A DNA stretch of 5,177 bases from Bacteroidales bacterium (GTDB lineage: Bacteria; Bacteroidota; Bacteroidia; Bacteroidales; UBA932), in the NCBI GenBank assembly GCA_017551405.1, contig JAFZLP010000068.1, positions 1 to 5,177 on the forward strand, read 5' to 3'. The notes under the pieces are model-generated. The model was given only the letters and a program-made list of their open reading frames with translations. It was not told where the DNA came from and did not search any database. A program made the position numbers and the translations under genes. Below are positions 4,976 to 5,177 of this stretch, piece after piece. Within the stretch, counting starts at the first letter, position 1; each line of letters opens with the position of its first letter.

Positions 4976-5177
4976 TCTTGCGCGCCTTTTTGCGCTCCTT
5001 CCACAGCTTGTTCATCTCTTCCAGCGACTTACCCTTGGTCTCGGGGACCATCTTCCAAACGAAGAGGGCCGCCAGCAGGCAGATCACGCCGTACAGCGCA
5101 TAGGAGAAGAAGTGGCCGAAGCTCACTCCCATCGAGCCGACGCGCATGTTGTACATGGGCACGAAGGTGCTGGAAAC
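4968..5177 (-). CDS. MFS sugar porter, C-terminal end (cut by right window edge)
   Basis: This minus-strand frame stays open from the window edge to a TGA at 4968-4970, giving the last 69 residues of a longer membrane protein. The start is outside the window, and the GTG and ATG codons near 5156-5162 are internal. A hydrophobic helix, SYALYGVICLLAALFVWKMV, corresponds to the last transmembrane segment. It is followed by PETKGKSLEEMNKLW, the hallmark PETKGxxLEE motif at the C-terminus of the sugar-porter family (XylE, GalP and GLUT-like proteins), and then a short basic cytoplasmic tail. The substrate is probably a monosaccharide taken up with protons, but it cannot be told from this end. The last 8 bp overlap the end of the convergent envC-like gene, and no terminator is visible between them. 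Confidence 0.9.
   Translation of the reverse strand, partial: VSSTFVPMYNMRVGSMGVSFGHFFSYALYGVICLLAALFVWKMVPETKGKSLEEMNKLWKERKKARKTT

Noticed and set aside
4980..4997. GCGC...GCGC palindromic arms around a T-run as a terminator after envC
   Set aside because: The 4-bp arms are too short and the T-run lies in the loop, not after the stem. The sequence is coding for the Lys/Arg-rich tail of the transporter.

Overview
The window looks like chromosome from a GC-rich member of the Bacteroidota, probably a gut-type Bacteroidales. The evidence is: TAnnTTTG-type promoter boxes in the AT-rich gap between divergent genes; an ECF sigma factor paired with an anti-sigma protein that carries a C-terminal outer-membrane barrel; two signal peptides ending ...AVPAFS|Q, which fits the 'Q-rule' for signal peptidase I substrates in this phylum; and a TPR protein and an EnvC-like protein of kinds common there. 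I cannot assign a genus from this sequence.

Layout, left to right. Positions 1-421 (minus) hold the N-terminal 140 codons of a lipoprotein of unknown function that runs off the left edge. Positions 422-518 are non-coding and hold two hairpins: a GC-rich one with a T-tract, which is a good intrinsic terminator for leftward transcription, and an AT-rich 11-bp one. Positions 519-1778 (minus) encode a protein with a short cytoplasmic anti-sigma-like segment, one inner-membrane helix, a long Ala/Pro/Gln/Glu-rich periplasmic linker and a C-terminal eight-strand outer-membrane barrel. One base separates it from the upstream ECF sigma factor gene (1780-2373, minus), so the two form an operon. Positions 2374-2447 are a 74-bp divergent promoter region. 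To the right, on the plus strand, come a secreted TPR protein (2448-3809) and an EnvC-like murein hydrolase activator (3806-4975) that overlap by ATGA. The right edge (4968-5177, minus) is the C-terminal end of a sugar-porter-family MFS transporter, which overlaps the end of the EnvC gene by 8 bp.

The most notable system is the sigma/anti-sigma pair. Its architecture matches the recently described 'dual membrane-spanning anti-sigma factors' (Dma) of Bacteroides, in which one polypeptide links the outer membrane to a cytoplasmic sigma factor. Here the pair sits back to back with genes for cell-envelope and peptidoglycan remodelling. This suggests, but does not prove, an envelope-sensing circuit next to part of its output. 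The divergent promoter boxes are so close that the two promoters must share DNA.
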